Of a DNA stretch of 64,000 bases, positions 1 to 8,080 are shown in pieces. Source of the DNA: Cytophaga aurantiaca DSM 3654 (GTDB taxonomy: Bacteria > Bacteroidota > Bacteroidia > Cytophagales > Cytophagaceae); contig NZ_KB903620.1 in the NCBI RefSeq assembly GCF_000379725.1, positions 112,663 to 176,662 of the forward strand. The letters are read 5' to 3'. The notes below the pieces were generated by a model. It made no database searches, was not told the origin of the DNA, and was given only the letters and a program-made list of their open reading frames with translations. A program made the translations under genes and the position numbers. Within the stretch, counting starts at the first letter, position 1. Each line of letters begins with the position of its first letter.

Positions 1-1
1 T

Positions 2-691
2 ATTTTTGTGAATCCCTTGCAATTCAACAACGCAGAAGATTTCAAAAAATATCCCATTCAGCAGGAAAAAGACATTCAACTGATGGAGCAAGCAGGCTGT
101 GACGTTCTGTTTATTCCTTCTGTTGAGGAATTCTATCCTTCTCCGCCTAAACTATCGATCGATATTGGTGCATTAGACCGGATCCTGGAAGGAACGCATC
201 GTCCGGGCCATTTCAGCGGTGTGGCAATTGTGGTCTCGAAATTATTCAATGTTGTTTCGCCCGATAAAGCATATTTCGGACAAAAAGATTTGCAGCAGGT
301 GGCTGTGATCAATCAATTGGTGCGTGAATTGAACTTTCCGATTGAAATAATTGCTTGTCCTATTGTAAGAGAACAGAATGGCCTGGCAATGTCTTCCCGC
401 AATATGCGTTTAAGTAATGCCGGCAAAACAGTCGCTTCAAATTTATTTGCAGCACTTTCTCTCATTAAGCAGTCAATCAGCAAAGGAGAACGATCTACAA
501 GTACCTTAGTTACCGTAGGGGGAAATTATTTAAATACATTTAAAGAAATTGAAATAGAGTATCTTGAAGTTGTAAATGGCGATACCCTTGAATCTATAAC
601 CGAGATTAAAGGGGTTTCGAAAGTTGCTGTTTGCATCGCCGCTCATATCGAAGGTGTTCGCCTTATCGATAATCTAGTTATTATTTTATAA
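2..691 (+). CDS. panC: Pantothenate synthetase, 5'-truncated by window edge
   Basis: Pantothenate synthetase joins D-pantoate and beta-alanine with ATP in coenzyme A biosynthesis, in the cytoplasm. The frame is open from the first bases: it reads IFVNPLQF, an internal conserved PanC segment, so the GTG at position 8 is not a real start and the N-terminal part (with the HxGH site) lies outside the window. Visible family motifs are EGTHRPGHFSGV (pantoate and ATP site), FGQKDLQQ and the KMSKS-like GLAMSSRN. The stop lies 23 nt before panD, whose product supplies the beta-alanine, so the two are almost certainly co-transcribed. Identity is firm. Confidence 0.95.
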   Translation: MFVNPLQFNNAEDFKKYPIQQEKDIQLMEQAGCDVLFIPSVEEFYPSPPKLSIDIGALDRILEGTHRPGHFSGVAIVVSKLFNVVSPDKAYFGQKDLQQVAVINQLVRELNFPIEIIACPIVREQNGLAMSSRNMRLSNAGKTVASNLFAALSLIKQSISKGERSTSTLVTVGGNYLNTFKEIEIEYLEVVNGDTLESITEIKGVSKVAVCIAAHIEGVRLIDNLVIIL

Positions 692-714
692 TTTTGATCG
701 ATTAAATCATTGTC

Positions 715-1062
715 ATGAATATTGAAATATTAAAATCTAAAATCCATCGCGTTAAAGTTACTCAGGCTGAATTGCATTATGTTGGAAGCATCACAATCGA
801 TGAAGCTTTAATGGAAGCCTCTAATATTATCGAAAACGAAAAAGTTCAGATCGTAAATATCAATAATGGAGAGCGCTTTGAGACATATGTTATCAAAGGT
901 CAAAAGCATAGCGGAACCATCTGTTTAAATGGGCCTGCAGCGCGTAAAGTTGCTGTCGGAGATATTGTAATTGTGATTGCTTATGCTTCAATGGATTTTG
1001 AAGAAGCAAAAAAATGGAAGCCAACGCTTATTTTCCCAGATGAAAATAATCGACTTAGTTAA
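715..1062 (+). CDS. panD: Aspartate 1-decarboxylase (pyruvoyl enzyme)
   Basis: Converts L-aspartate to beta-alanine, the substrate of the preceding panC product. The 115-aa length is typical. The self-cleavage site is visible as Gly24-Ser25 in HYVGSIT; Ser25 becomes the pyruvoyl cofactor. Lys9, Arg54 and Tyr58 fall at the positions known for the E. coli enzyme. The pro-protein is made as one chain and processed to beta and alpha subunits. It sits 23 nt behind panC and 6 nt before the next gene, so it is inside an operon. No sign of degradation. Confidence 0.97.
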   Translation: MNIEILKSKIHRVKVTQAELHYVGSITIDEALMEASNIIENEKVQIVNINNGERFETYVIKGQKHSGTICLNGPAARKVAVGDIVIVIAYASMDFEEAKKWKPTLIFPDENNRLS

Positions 1063-1068
1063 AACATT

Positions 1069-2097
1069 ATGAACTCAATTTTAAAAAACGCCATCAAGTA
1101 CGTGCTTATGCTCGGTCTTGGTGGCTTGTTATTTTGGTACGTTTTAAAAGATCAGGATCCGAATAAAATTGCGGACGACTTCAGACATGCAAATTATTTC
1201 TGGATCGCTGTTTCGGTTTTGGTTTCTATTGTAGCCTATTGGTCAAGAGCTGTGCGCTGGAATTTACTGCTGGAGCCGCTTGATATAAAGCCTCCTGTTT
1301 ATAAAACATTTTTAGCGTTGATGTCTGGTTATTTTGCAAATCTGTTATTGCCACGGGCAGGTGAAGTTGCACGCTGTCTGATATTAAACAAAATGGAAAA
1401 AGCCCCTTTTAACAGTACTTTTGGAAGTGTTGTTGCAGAACGTGTTTTTGATCTGATCGGATTATTGATTGTGATTGGTTTGACATTCGTATTCGAATTT
1501 TCGCTTATCAGTGGTTTTTTGAGCGATATATTTATCAATAAATTCCGCAATCTTTTTTCCAGTCTGCAACACATGTATCTGGTGTTACTCATTGTTGTTG
1601 TAGTACTGATTACCCTATCCGCAGTGATCTGGATGCTGCGGAATAAGATTAAACAAAACACTTTATATCAAAATATCGCTGCCTTTATAAGCGGTGTATG
1701 GAAAGGTGTTATCGGAATAAAAGATCTGGAAAAGAAATGGCAGTTCTTATTTCATTCTATCCTTATATGGGTTTGTTATTATTTTATGACCTATACTGTA
1801 TTCTTTGCATTTGAACCTACTGCTCATTTAGGAATGGGTGCTGGTCTTGTGTTGCTGGTAGTGGGTGCATTGGGGATGTCGGCGCCTGTACAAGGAGGTA
1901 TTGGAGTATTTCACCTATTGGTTTCTTCTGCATTGGTCATCTATGGAGTTTCAGAACAAAATGGTGTATCGTACGCTTTTCTACTTCACACTTCTCAAGC
2001 AATGACCGTTGTTGTATTTGGTGGAATTAGTTTTGTAATTTCATTGTTGATTGGTAAAAATAAAGAAACAGAATACGCAGATTTAAAAGCAGAATAA
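1069..2097 (+). CDS. Lysylphosphatidylglycerol synthase TM-region / flippase-like integral membrane protein
   Basis: Polytopic inner-membrane protein of 342 aa with about eight hydrophobic segments. It resembles the UPF0104 / LPG_synthase_TM family, the flippase half of MprF without the tRNA-dependent aminoacyltransferase half. Family marks are RAVRWNLLL near residue 60, the RAGE motif at 96-99 and the [10 protein letters not shown] loop near 270. The substrate cannot be read from sequence; lipid translocation is a family-based guess. It starts 6 nt after panD and ends 4 nt before the cytidylyltransferase gene, so the spacing implies one transcript. Confidence 0.85.
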   Translation: MNSILKNAIKYVLMLGLGGLLFWYVLKDQDPNKIADDFRHANYFWIAVSVLVSIVAYWSRAVRWNLLLEPLDIKPPVYKTFLALMSGYFANLLLPRAGEVARCLILNKMEKAPFNSTFGSVVAERVFDLIGLLIVIGLTFVFEFSLISGFLSDIFINKFRNLFSSLQHMYLVLLIVVVVLITLSAVIWMLRNKIKQNTLYQNIAAFISGVWKGVIGIKDLEKKWQFLFHSILIWVCYYFMTYTVFFAFEPTAHLGMGAGLVLLVVGALGMSAPVQGGIGVFHLLVSSALVIYGVSEQNGVSYAFLLHTSQAMTVVVFGGISFVISLLIGKNKETEYADLKAE

Positions 2098-2101
2098 TAA
2101 A

Positions 2102-2587
2102 ATGGCAAACGCAGATAAAATTGTTTCGGTAAAAGATGGTGCAGCATTGATTGCAAAATGGAAGCAGGAAGGCGAAGTTGTTTTTACAAACGGCTGTTTT
2201 GATATTCTACATCTTGGGCATATCGATTATTTAGAGAAATCCAGGAATTTAGGAACGAGGCTTGTTGTCGGACTAAACACGGACGCCTCTGTAAAACGTT
2301 TAAAAGGACCAGAGCGTCCGTTGAACAATGAGACAGCACGGGCACGCATGCTTGCGGCCTTAGCCTGTACAGATGCTGTCATTTTGTTCGATGAACCTAC
2401 TCCATTGGAGTTAATTACTGCCATTTCGCCCGATGTTTTGGTAAAAGGAAGTGATTATACGGTTGATACAATTGTTGGTGCAGATTTTGTTATTGAACAT
2501 GGAGGTTCGGTAAAAACAATAGACTTAGTTGAAGGCTATTCAACAACCGGAATCATCGAAAAAATCAAAAACAGTTTAACCAAATAA
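2102..2587 (+). CDS. rfaE2: D-glycero-beta-D-manno-heptose 1-phosphate adenylyltransferase-like protein (RfaE2/HldE C-terminal type)
   Basis: Nucleotidyltransferase of the cytidylyltransferase superfamily, 161 aa. [16 protein letters not shown] carries the HxGH nucleotide-binding motif, and [11 protein letters not shown] near the C-terminus is the second nucleotide-binding signature (STT-I). The length and the LKGPERP segment match stand-alone RfaE2 enzymes, which make ADP-heptose for lipopolysaccharide core. Many Bacteroidota carry this domain apart from the kinase domain; no hldE kinase is present here. A related glycerol-3-phosphate cytidylyltransferase role is the main alternative. It is tightly spaced with both neighbours (4 nt each). 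Confidence 0.88.
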   Translation: MANADKIVSVKDGAALIAKWKQEGEVVFTNGCFDILHLGHIDYLEKSRNLGTRLVVGLNTDASVKRLKGPERPLNNETARARMLAALACTDAVILFDEPTPLELITAISPDVLVKGSDYTVDTIVGADFVIEHGGSVKTIDLVEGYSTTGIIEKIKNSLTK

Positions 2588-2591
2588 AATT

Positions 2592-3299
2592 ATGTTCGGT
2601 GTTATTGTTGTCATAAGTATCGCGACCATGCTGGCAAGCTGGTACGTGAGCCATAAGTTAAAAAGTAAATTTGAAGAATATTCTAAATTTACCTTGCTAT
2701 CCGGAATGTCGGGCAAAGAAGTCGCAGAACAAATGCTGCGCGACAACCGCATTTATGATGTGAAAGTAATCTCTGTTGAAGGCAGACTGACGGACCATTA
2801 CAATCCAAGCGACAAAACGGTTAACTTAAGTACGGATGTCTATAATGGCAGAAGTGCTGCATCAGCAGCAGTTGCGGCGCACGAATGTGGTCACGCCTTG
2901 CAACATGCACAGGCATACAGTATGCTTGAATTGCGCTCTACATTGGTTCCCATTCAAAACGTTAGTGCTACTATTTTGAATGTACTTATGATGGTTATGA
3001 TCTTTGGCGGTATGTTCTTTGCAGGTCCAGGAGCTCTACCGATTGTATTATTGATCATCATTGCATGCAACCTTGTCTTAACGGTGTTTGCGCTTATAAC
3101 TCTACCAGTAGAATTTGATGCCAGCAACAGAGCACTGGCATGGATGGAAAGCAGAGGCGTTACAAATGCAGCAGAACATGATATGGCAAAGGACGCATTA
3201 AAATGGGCTGCCAGAACATACGTTGTTGTTGCCATAGGCGCATTTGCTCAGTTGCTTTATTATGTAATGATGTATTTGGGTATGAGTCGCGACGACTAA
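2592..3299 (+). CDS. Membrane zinc metallopeptidase, YugP family
   Basis: A 235-aa membrane protein of the neutral zinc metallopeptidase family typified by Bacillus YugP. The catalytic HExxH motif is HECGH at residues 97-101, in AAVAAHECGHALQHA. There are hydrophobic segments at residues 2-20 and about 120-175, and another near the C-terminus. The substrate is not known for the family. It is the last gene of the panC-panD operon; a strong hairpin terminator lies 21 nt after the stop. Confidence 0.88.
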   Translation: MFGVIVVISIATMLASWYVSHKLKSKFEEYSKFTLLSGMSGKEVAEQMLRDNRIYDVKVISVEGRLTDHYNPSDKTVNLSTDVYNGRSAASAAVAAHECGHALQHAQAYSMLELRSTLVPIQNVSATILNVLMMVMIFGGMFFAGPGALPIVLLIIIACNLVLTVFALITLPVEFDASNRALAWMESRGVTNAAEHDMAKDALKWAARTYVVVAIGAFAQLLYYVMMYLGMSRDD

Positions 3300-3320
3300 A
3301 CATAGCAGAAAAATTCTTTC

Positions 3321-3358
3321 AAAACCCTTATCGTTGATCTCAATGATAAGGGTTTTTT
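3321..3358 (+). terminator. Rho-independent terminator of the panC-panD operon
   Basis: A 12-bp perfect stem, AAAACCCTTATC at 3321-3332 with its complement at 3345-3356, a 12-nt loop and a run of T. It directly follows the zinc peptidase gene. Confidence 0.85.
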
Positions 3359-3406
3359 ATTTAAAAGATTCTTTCTAACTTATTATATAACCTAAACAAC
3401 TATGCT

Positions 3407-3586
3407 ATGAAACGTATTTATGTGATTCTATTTACTGCGGCATTAAGCGCATCTATGTTTTCGTGTGAAAACAAAACTTCTTCTGAAACACCCAAAGATC
3501 GCATCGAAGAGGCTGCGGATAGTGTGAATAAAACTATTAAAGAAGAGTCCAAAAAAACCACCAAAAATGGTGATGATGCTCATTAA
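3407..3586 (+). CDS. Small putative lipoprotein, paralogue of the gene at 3711 (59 aa)
   Basis: A 59-aa ORF below usual length cut-offs. It begins MKRIYVILFTAALSAS and has a lipobox-like Cys at MFSC (residue 20), then a charged, Lys/Glu-rich region with no further hydrophobic stretch. The first nine residues equal those of the next gene, and both share a leader, a Cys and a charged helical tail, so they are recent duplicates. The function is unknown; similar entericidin-like or stress-induced mini-lipoproteins are known. It is expressed alone, between two terminators. Confidence 0.7.
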   Translation: MKRIYVILFTAALSASMFSCENKTSSETPKDRIEEAADSVNKTIKEESKKTTKNGDDAH

Positions 3587-3623
3587 GTCGTGACGACTAA
3601 TAATAGAACAATCATTTTATGAA

Positions 3624-3659
3624 GAGCCTTATCGTTATATCCAACGGTAAGGCTTTTTT
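3624..3659 (+). terminator. Rho-independent terminator after the first mini-lipoprotein
   Basis: GCCTTATCGTT at 3626-3636 pairs with AACGGTAAGGC at 3643-3653 (one G-T pair), followed by six T. Confidence 0.8.
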
Positions 3660-3710
3660 GTTTTACAAAGAAAGTTTGTATCTTATTATACAAACTAAAA
3701 CAACCACCTT

Positions 3711-3914
3711 ATGAAACGTATTTATGTAATTTTATTCGCAGCGATATTAGGCGCTGGCGTAGTCTCTTGCAAAGAAAAAACTCCTGCTGAAAAAGCAAAA
3801 GACCATTTACATGAAGCTGGCGAAGATATTAAAGATGCCACGGATGATGCAGGAGATGCAGCAAAAGACAAGTCGAAAGAAGTGAAAGAAGATGTTAAAG
3901 ACGCTACGCACTAA
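3711..3914 (+). CDS. Small putative lipoprotein with charged helical repeats (67 aa)
   Basis: A 67-aa protein with a signal sequence MKRIYVILFAAILGAG and lipobox Cys in VVSC (residue 20). The mature part is almost all Lys, Asp, Glu and Ala in short repeats (ATDDAGDAAKDKSKEVKEDVKDA), predicted to be one amphipathic, highly charged helix. It is a paralogue of the 59-aa ORF at 3407, and their upstream regions are also alike (the AAAC...TATGAAACGTATTTATGT context). The function is unknown; such proteins are often envelope-stress or desiccation-associated, but that is inference only. Confidence 0.75.
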   Translation: MKRIYVILFAAILGAGVVSCKEKTPAEKAKDHLHEAGEDIKDATDDAGDAAKDKSKEVKEDVKDATH

Positions 3915-3932
3915 TCTATCTTTCTTGTAAAT

Positions 3933-3974
3933 AAAAAACCTTACCAACCCTGATCGGGGTTGGTAAGGTTTTTT
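3933..3974. terminator. Bidirectional terminator between convergent genes
   Basis: An 18-bp perfect stem (3933-3950 with 3957-3974) and a 6-nt loop, with an A tract on one side and a T tract on the other. It can serve both the mini-lipoprotein gene and the convergent PRC-barrel gene. Confidence 0.9.
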
Positions 3975-3997
3975 ATTTTGTATAAATGCTATTTATT

Positions 3998-4423
3998 TTA
4001 GAATGAAGATCCCGCATTTGGCCCCATGAAACTGATGTCCCAGAAACCTTCTGCCTGCGCATAATTATGGCTGTTTGTTTCAGGCCAATGTGCCTTATCG
4101 AAACCAGGAGCTTTTTTCAATAGCTCTGAACCATTTTCAATAACGAAAGCCTTTTTGCTTTGCTTTATTTTCAATACTGCAAACGGCAGAGCAAATAGTC
4201 TGTCATTGAAGCCTAAGAAGCCACTGCTTTCAACAACCACATATTCAATAATTCCTCTGCGGATGTCAAGCATGACATCTTTAATAACGCCAATCTTTTC
4301 ATCCTTTTCATTTAAAACATCGTCTCCAATAATTGATGTTGCCGTTAAGAATTTTACAGGCCAGTTGGCATTTACACCGGTGTGGTTTTTGCCTGTTTTG
4401 TTGTCTTGATCGAAAGTGCTCAT
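3998..4423 (-). CDS. PRC-barrel domain protein
   Basis: A 141-aa soluble protein. Residues about 24-90 (FLTATSIIGDDVLNEKDEKIG then IEYVVVESSGFLG) match the PRC-barrel fold, a small beta-barrel found in photosynthetic reaction-centre H subunits and in RimM. The protein has no membrane segment and no other domain. Stand-alone bacterial PRC-barrel proteins are often stress-linked, but no activity can be assigned. It is convergent with the mini-lipoprotein gene and shares its terminator. Confidence 0.8.
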   Translation of the reverse strand: MSTFDQDNKTGKNHTGVNANWPVKFLTATSIIGDDVLNEKDEKIGVIKDVMLDIRRGIIEYVVVESSGFLGFNDRLFALPFAVLKIKQSKKAFVIENGSELLKKAPGFDKAHWPETNSHNYAQAEGFWDISFMGPNAGSSF

Positions 4424-4570
4424 AAAAGTATTGTTTAAAAGTGAATGATTATTTAGATAAACGGTTGTATATAATCAATATAAAGATTTAATACGTAATT
4501 TCTATGTATTCGTTCAAACAATTGATTTATTTAACCGTACATTAATATACATTTAGATTCTGAAGATGCT

Positions 4571-5710
4571 ATGAACTTTGAACTAACAGAAGAACAAAAA
4601 GCGGTACAAATTGCTGCAAGAGATTTTGCTCAAACCGAACTATTGCCAGGTGTGATTGAACGCGATGAATTACAAAAATTCCCTAAGGAACAAGTTAAAA
4701 AACTTGGAGAGTTGGGTTTGATGGGTATCATGACAGCCGAACAATATGGTGGTGCAGGTATGGACACGGTTTCATATGTTCTGGCTATGGAAGAGATTTG
4801 TAAAATAGATGCATCTACAGGCGTATGTATGTCTGTTAACAACTCACTGGTGTGTTGGGGAATTGAACATTATGGTAGCCAAGAGCAAAAGCAGAAATAT
4901 TTAAAGCCGCTTGCATCGGGCGAATTAATAGGCGCATTCTGCTTATCTGAGCCTGAAGCAGGCTCAGACGCGACCTCACAACGTACTACTGCTGTAGAGT
5001 CAGGTGATCACTATATTTTAAACGGAACAAAAAACTGGATCACAAATGGCAGTACAGCATCTATCTATTTGGTTATCGCACAAACGCACCCTGAATTAAA
5101 ACATAAGGGTATAAATGTCTTTATCGTTGAAAAAGACACCCCGGGTTTTGTGGTAGGAAAAAAAGAAAATAAAATGGGTATTCGTGCTTCCGATACCCAT
5201 TCTTTAATGTTCACAGATGTAAAGGTTCCGAAGGAAAACCGTATCGGAGAAGATGGGTTTGGGTTCAAATTTGCGATGCAAACACTAAATGGCGGCCGAA
5301 TAGGCATTGCTGCTCAGGCACTCGGGATTGCTTCAGGAGCATTGGAATTGGCTCTTAACTATTCTAAAGAGCGTAAATCTTTTGGAACAGAGATCTTTAA
5401 CCATCAGGCAATTCAGTTCAAATTGGCTGATATGGCTACAAAAATTGATGCGGCGCGCTTACTTGTACTAAAAGCAGCTTATTTAAAAGACCAGCATAAA
5501 GACTATACAGAAGCGGCTGCAATGGCCAAACTATTTGCTTCTCAAGTAGCTATGGACGTTACAATTGAAGCGGTTCAGATCCATGGAGGTTATGGCTTTG
5601 TAAAGGAATTTCACGTTGAGCGAATGATGCGCGATGCCAAAATTACGCAGATCTATGAAGGCACCTCAGAAATACAAAAAATGGTGATTGGACGCGAATT
5701 ATTCAAATAA
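4571..5710 (+). CDS. Acyl-CoA dehydrogenase (short-chain/butyryl type)
   Basis: A flavoenzyme that oxidises acyl-CoA to trans-2-enoyl-CoA in beta-oxidation or branched amino-acid breakdown, passing electrons to ETF. It has 379 aa, the usual family length. Visible motifs are CLSEPEAGSDA (FAD and substrate contact), NGTKNWITNG, and the C-terminal IYEGTSEIQKMVIGR; Glu363 in YEGT is in the catalytic-base position of short- and medium-chain enzymes. It is monocistronic, with an AT-rich upstream region; the following AraC gene has its own promoter region. Substrate chain length is inferred from family resemblance only. Confidence 0.93.
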   Translation: MNFELTEEQKAVQIAARDFAQTELLPGVIERDELQKFPKEQVKKLGELGLMGIMTAEQYGGAGMDTVSYVLAMEEICKIDASTGVCMSVNNSLVCWGIEHYGSQEQKQKYLKPLASGELIGAFCLSEPEAGSDATSQRTTAVESGDHYILNGTKNWITNGSTASIYLVIAQTHPELKHKGINVFIVEKDTPGFVVGKKENKMGIRASDTHSLMFTDVKVPKENRIGEDGFGFKFAMQTLNGGRIGIAAQALGIASGALELALNYSKERKSFGTEIFNHQAIQFKLADMATKIDAARLLVLKAAYLKDQHKDYTEAAAMAKLFASQVAMDVTIEAVQIHGGYGFVKEFHVERMMRDAKITQIYEGTSEIQKMVIGRELFK

Positions 5711-5786
5711 TAACATTAACCCATAATTTAAAAAACTCCAAAAACTTATAAAAGTTTAATTGTTAGCCATATTTTTTACATTTTTA

Positions 5787-5817
5787 TTGTGTTTACTCAA
5801 TTTTTGTATTAGTTTCG
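5787..5817 (+). promoter_or_regulatory. Candidate Bacteroidota-type promoter for the AraC-family gene
   Basis: TTG at 5787-5789 and TAGTTTCG at 5810-5817 are 20 nt apart. This is one base off the known Bacteroidota sigma-70 pattern TTG...TAnnTTTG. It lies about 65 nt before the start codon. Weak evidence. Confidence 0.3.
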
Positions 5818-5882
5818 TACAAATACAAAAGGAATTTTGTCGAATCTTTTTTCTTGTTATTATCCAAATATAGTGGACTGTC

Positions 5883-6806
5883 ATGGAAGATTATAATAAA
5901 ATTATTGAATCACTAGGTGTTCGTTACATCAAATCTAAATCCATACGCATTGTTCAATCTCTTACGGTAGATAATTATTATGACGTAAGTAATATGATCG
6001 TGCTTCTTCATAAAGGAGAGATCTCATTTGGAGAAGAGCGTACTAAAGTTAAGGAAGGCGAATTGTTATTTATACCGGGCGGAAGATCTGTTTCTATTTC
6101 TTACGGTTCAGGCAATACAATTAAATTATCAAATGAAGAGTTGCTTACGAATAGAGAGAAGTTTCTTAATTCTGTAACAGACCCAACATTGATTGGTACA
6201 GATGCAAACTCTTTCAGTTATGTTTCTTTTGAAGCAAAAGTATTTGACTCTGTTAACTTCTTTACCTCACTTGATATTCCTCCATTCATTATTACAGATA
6301 CTCCAAAACTAAGTCAATACATTCTTGACACTGTTGAGGAAGATCTTGCAGATGAAGCCGGCAAAGACCGTGTGATCAATATCAATACAGATCGTATCGT
6401 TGTTGAGATCATCCGTTTCATTCTTCGTAAAAATTTATTTGTTGAAAGACTTGCTACAAACAGCACATACTTCAAAGATCCACGCTTGTTGGATATTTTT
6501 GCTTACATCAAAACATACCTTGGTGGTGATTTGTCAAACAAAGTATTAGCAGGTGTTGCAAACGTTTCTGAAGATTATGTTGGTCAATATTTCAAAATGC
6601 TGACAGGTATTAATCCTCAGGATTACATTGAATACCAACGTATGGAAAAAGCGGTTGACTTACTTAGAACATCTAAGAAAAGTATCCGTGAAATTGGTGG
6701 TGAAGTAGGTTACAAAGACACTGCGTATTTCTGTCGTCGTTTTAAAATGATGTTTGGAATACCGGCAGGAAAAATGAGACGCAGAGAGTCTCTGATGAAT
6801 ATCTAG
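5883..6806 (+). CDS. AraC-family transcriptional regulator with cupin-like sensor domain
   Basis: A 307-aa DNA-binding regulator. The N-terminal half has a cupin-like stretch (VLLHKGEISFGEER, then EGELLFIPGG), usual for ligand sensing in this family. The C-terminal ~100 residues hold two helix-turn-helix motifs: LSNKVLAGVANVSEDYVGQYF and the AraC signature IREIGGEVGYKDTAYFCRRF. The gene is preceded by a 172-nt AT-rich region and followed by a clear terminator, so it stands alone. No target is obvious; the acyl-CoA dehydrogenase gene upstream is one candidate. Confidence 0.88.
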   Translation: MEDYNKIIESLGVRYIKSKSIRIVQSLTVDNYYDVSNMIVLLHKGEISFGEERTKVKEGELLFIPGGRSVSISYGSGNTIKLSNEELLTNREKFLNSVTDPTLIGTDANSFSYVSFEAKVFDSVNFFTSLDIPPFIITDTPKLSQYILDTVEEDLADEAGKDRVININTDRIVVEIIRFILRKNLFVERLATNSTYFKDPRLLDIFAYIKTYLGGDLSNKVLAGVANVSEDYVGQYFKMLTGINPQDYIEYQRMEKAVDLLRTSKKSIREIGGEVGYKDTAYFCRRFKMMFGIPAGKMRRRESLMNI

Positions 6807-6842
6807 AAAGTTTATGTTTAATTAAATACCGTTCAGTTTAGG

Positions 6843-6875
6843 GAAGCCGCTTAGAAATAAGTGGCTTCTTTTTTT
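6843..6875 (+). terminator. Terminator of the AraC-family gene
   Basis: GAAGCCGCTTA at 6843-6853, a GAAA tetraloop, then TAAGTGGCTTC at 6858-6868 and seven T. The T run touches the stop codon of the convergent GGGP synthase gene. Confidence 0.85.
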
Positions 6876-7632
6876 AACGGGCTTTTTCAAGATTGGAATT
6901 TGCAACCTGTTTTGAAATGGTTACCATAAGCTCAGGATCACTTTCAATACCTGTTCCTACAACAATAACGTCTGCGCCTGCTGAAAATGCTGCTGCTGCT
7001 TTCGCTACGCTATTAATGCCACCACCTACAATAAGCGGACATGCTACAGATTTTTTTACCGCTTTAATCATATTGGTATCTACCGGCTGCATTGCGCCGC
7101 TTCCACCGTCCAGATACATCAGCTTCAGACCCAACATTTCCCCAGCCATAGCTGTAGCTGCTGCAATACCTGGCTTGTCGTACGGCAACGGTGTTGTGTT
7201 GCTGATATACGAAGCAGTGGTTTGCTTACCACAATCCACCAACAGGTAACCTGTTGGAAGGACTTCCAAATTACTTTGCTTTATAAGCGGTGCGGCAACT
7301 ACATGTTGACCAATTAAAAAATCTGCGTTTCTGCCTGAAATAAGTGACAACAATAAAATTGCATCTGCTGTAGCTTCCACCTGAAGATGACCTCCTGGAA
7401 ATAAGACTACCGGAATAGAAGAGTGCTGCTTTATTGTTTTGATGATTTCCGGAATATTGTATTTGGAAAGCAAACTTCCTCCAAGAAAAAAATAATCGAC
7501 ATTGCTTTCATGAGACAGATCAATAACTCTTTTTAAGGAAGCTGCATCTAATTTGTCTGGATCTAATAATACAGCAAATGACTTAATTCCCTTAACCGAT
7601 TTTTCTACTAACTGATTGTATATTGAAAGCAT
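6874..7632 (-). CDS. Geranylgeranylglyceryl phosphate synthase family (group II, bacterial)
   Basis: A 252-aa TIM-barrel prenyltransferase. The family joins geranylgeranyl diphosphate (or another polyprenyl diphosphate) to sn-glycerol-1-phosphate, the first step of archaeal-type ether lipids. Visible signatures are LLDPDK near residue 22, FFLGGSLLS, VVLFPGG, the YLDGGSGA loop and the phosphate-binding VGGGINS and VVVGTGIE. Bacteroidota are known to carry group II enzymes of this family, though their lipid product in these cells is poorly known. It is likely co-transcribed with the holin-like gene upstream (15 nt). Confidence 0.92.
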   Translation of the reverse strand: MLSIYNQLVEKSVKGIKSFAVLLDPDKLDAASLKRVIDLSHESNVDYFFLGGSLLSKYNIPEIIKTIKQHSSIPVVLFPGGHLQVEATADAILLLSLISGRNADFLIGQHVVAAPLIKQSNLEVLPTGYLLVDCGKQTTASYISNTTPLPYDKPGIAAATAMAGEMLGLKLMYLDGGSGAMQPVDTNMIKAVKKSVACPLIVGGGINSVAKAAAAFSAGADVIVVGTGIESDPELMVTISKQVANSNLEKAR

Positions 7633-7647
7633 GTGATCAATTTATTT

Positions 7648-8010
7648 TTAGTCGTTTCTTTTTTCAAGAACACTCAACATTGTTTCGTACAACTTCTTCT
7701 GCAAATACCCTTTGCGAATTGTATAGGACATAACCCATGCGGCAATGCAAAATATTCCGCCCACGATCAAGAACCCTAAATAGCTGCTATCAAGGATCAG
7801 ATTTAAATAAAAGCTCAAACCGAAGCCCAAAAATAACAACATCATTAAACCCACGAATGAAATGATGATGATCAAAATAATACTTGCCAATACATTCGAC
7901 AGCTTTTTATAAAAATCTGTTTTTACACTTTCAATCTTAGATTGAAAAAGCGACTGAACCGTATCTACAACGACTCCAGAATTAAAAAGCTGCAATAATA
8001 ACTTTAGCAT
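7648..8010 (-). CDS. Phage-holin-superfamily-like two-helix membrane protein
   Basis: A 120-aa protein with two strong membrane segments (about residues 38-67 and 74-95) and charged ends. It looks like the putative holin-X / phage_holin_3_6 family, which is mostly chromosomal and unlinked to phage. There are no lysis genes or other phage genes nearby, so a role in cell-envelope biology is more likely. It begins upstream of GGGP synthase and is probably in its transcript. Confidence 0.65.
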   Translation of the reverse strand: MLKLLLQLFNSGVVVDTVQSLFQSKIESVKTDFYKKLSNVLASIILIIIISFVGLMMLLFLGFGLSFYLNLILDSSYLGFLIVGGIFCIAAWVMSYTIRKGYLQKKLYETMLSVLEKRND

Positions 8011-8080
8011 ATCGGATGATTTTAGATTAAGTTAAAGTTAACAAAATAGCCTAGGTTATAGCCCTGTTTGGGTATAATTT

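Noticed and set aside
8-691. GTG at position 8 as the panC start
   Set aside because: The frame is open upstream and encodes conserved internal PanC sequence, so the gene is cut by the window.
1329-1661. Antisense open frames inside real genes (for example here, and within gltB and the 515-aa gene)
   Set aside because: They are shadows of the coding strand with no codon pattern or domain of their own.
7648-8010. Prophage suggested by the holin-like gene
   Set aside because: No endolysin, capsid, integrase or other phage gene is near; the family is commonly chromosomal.
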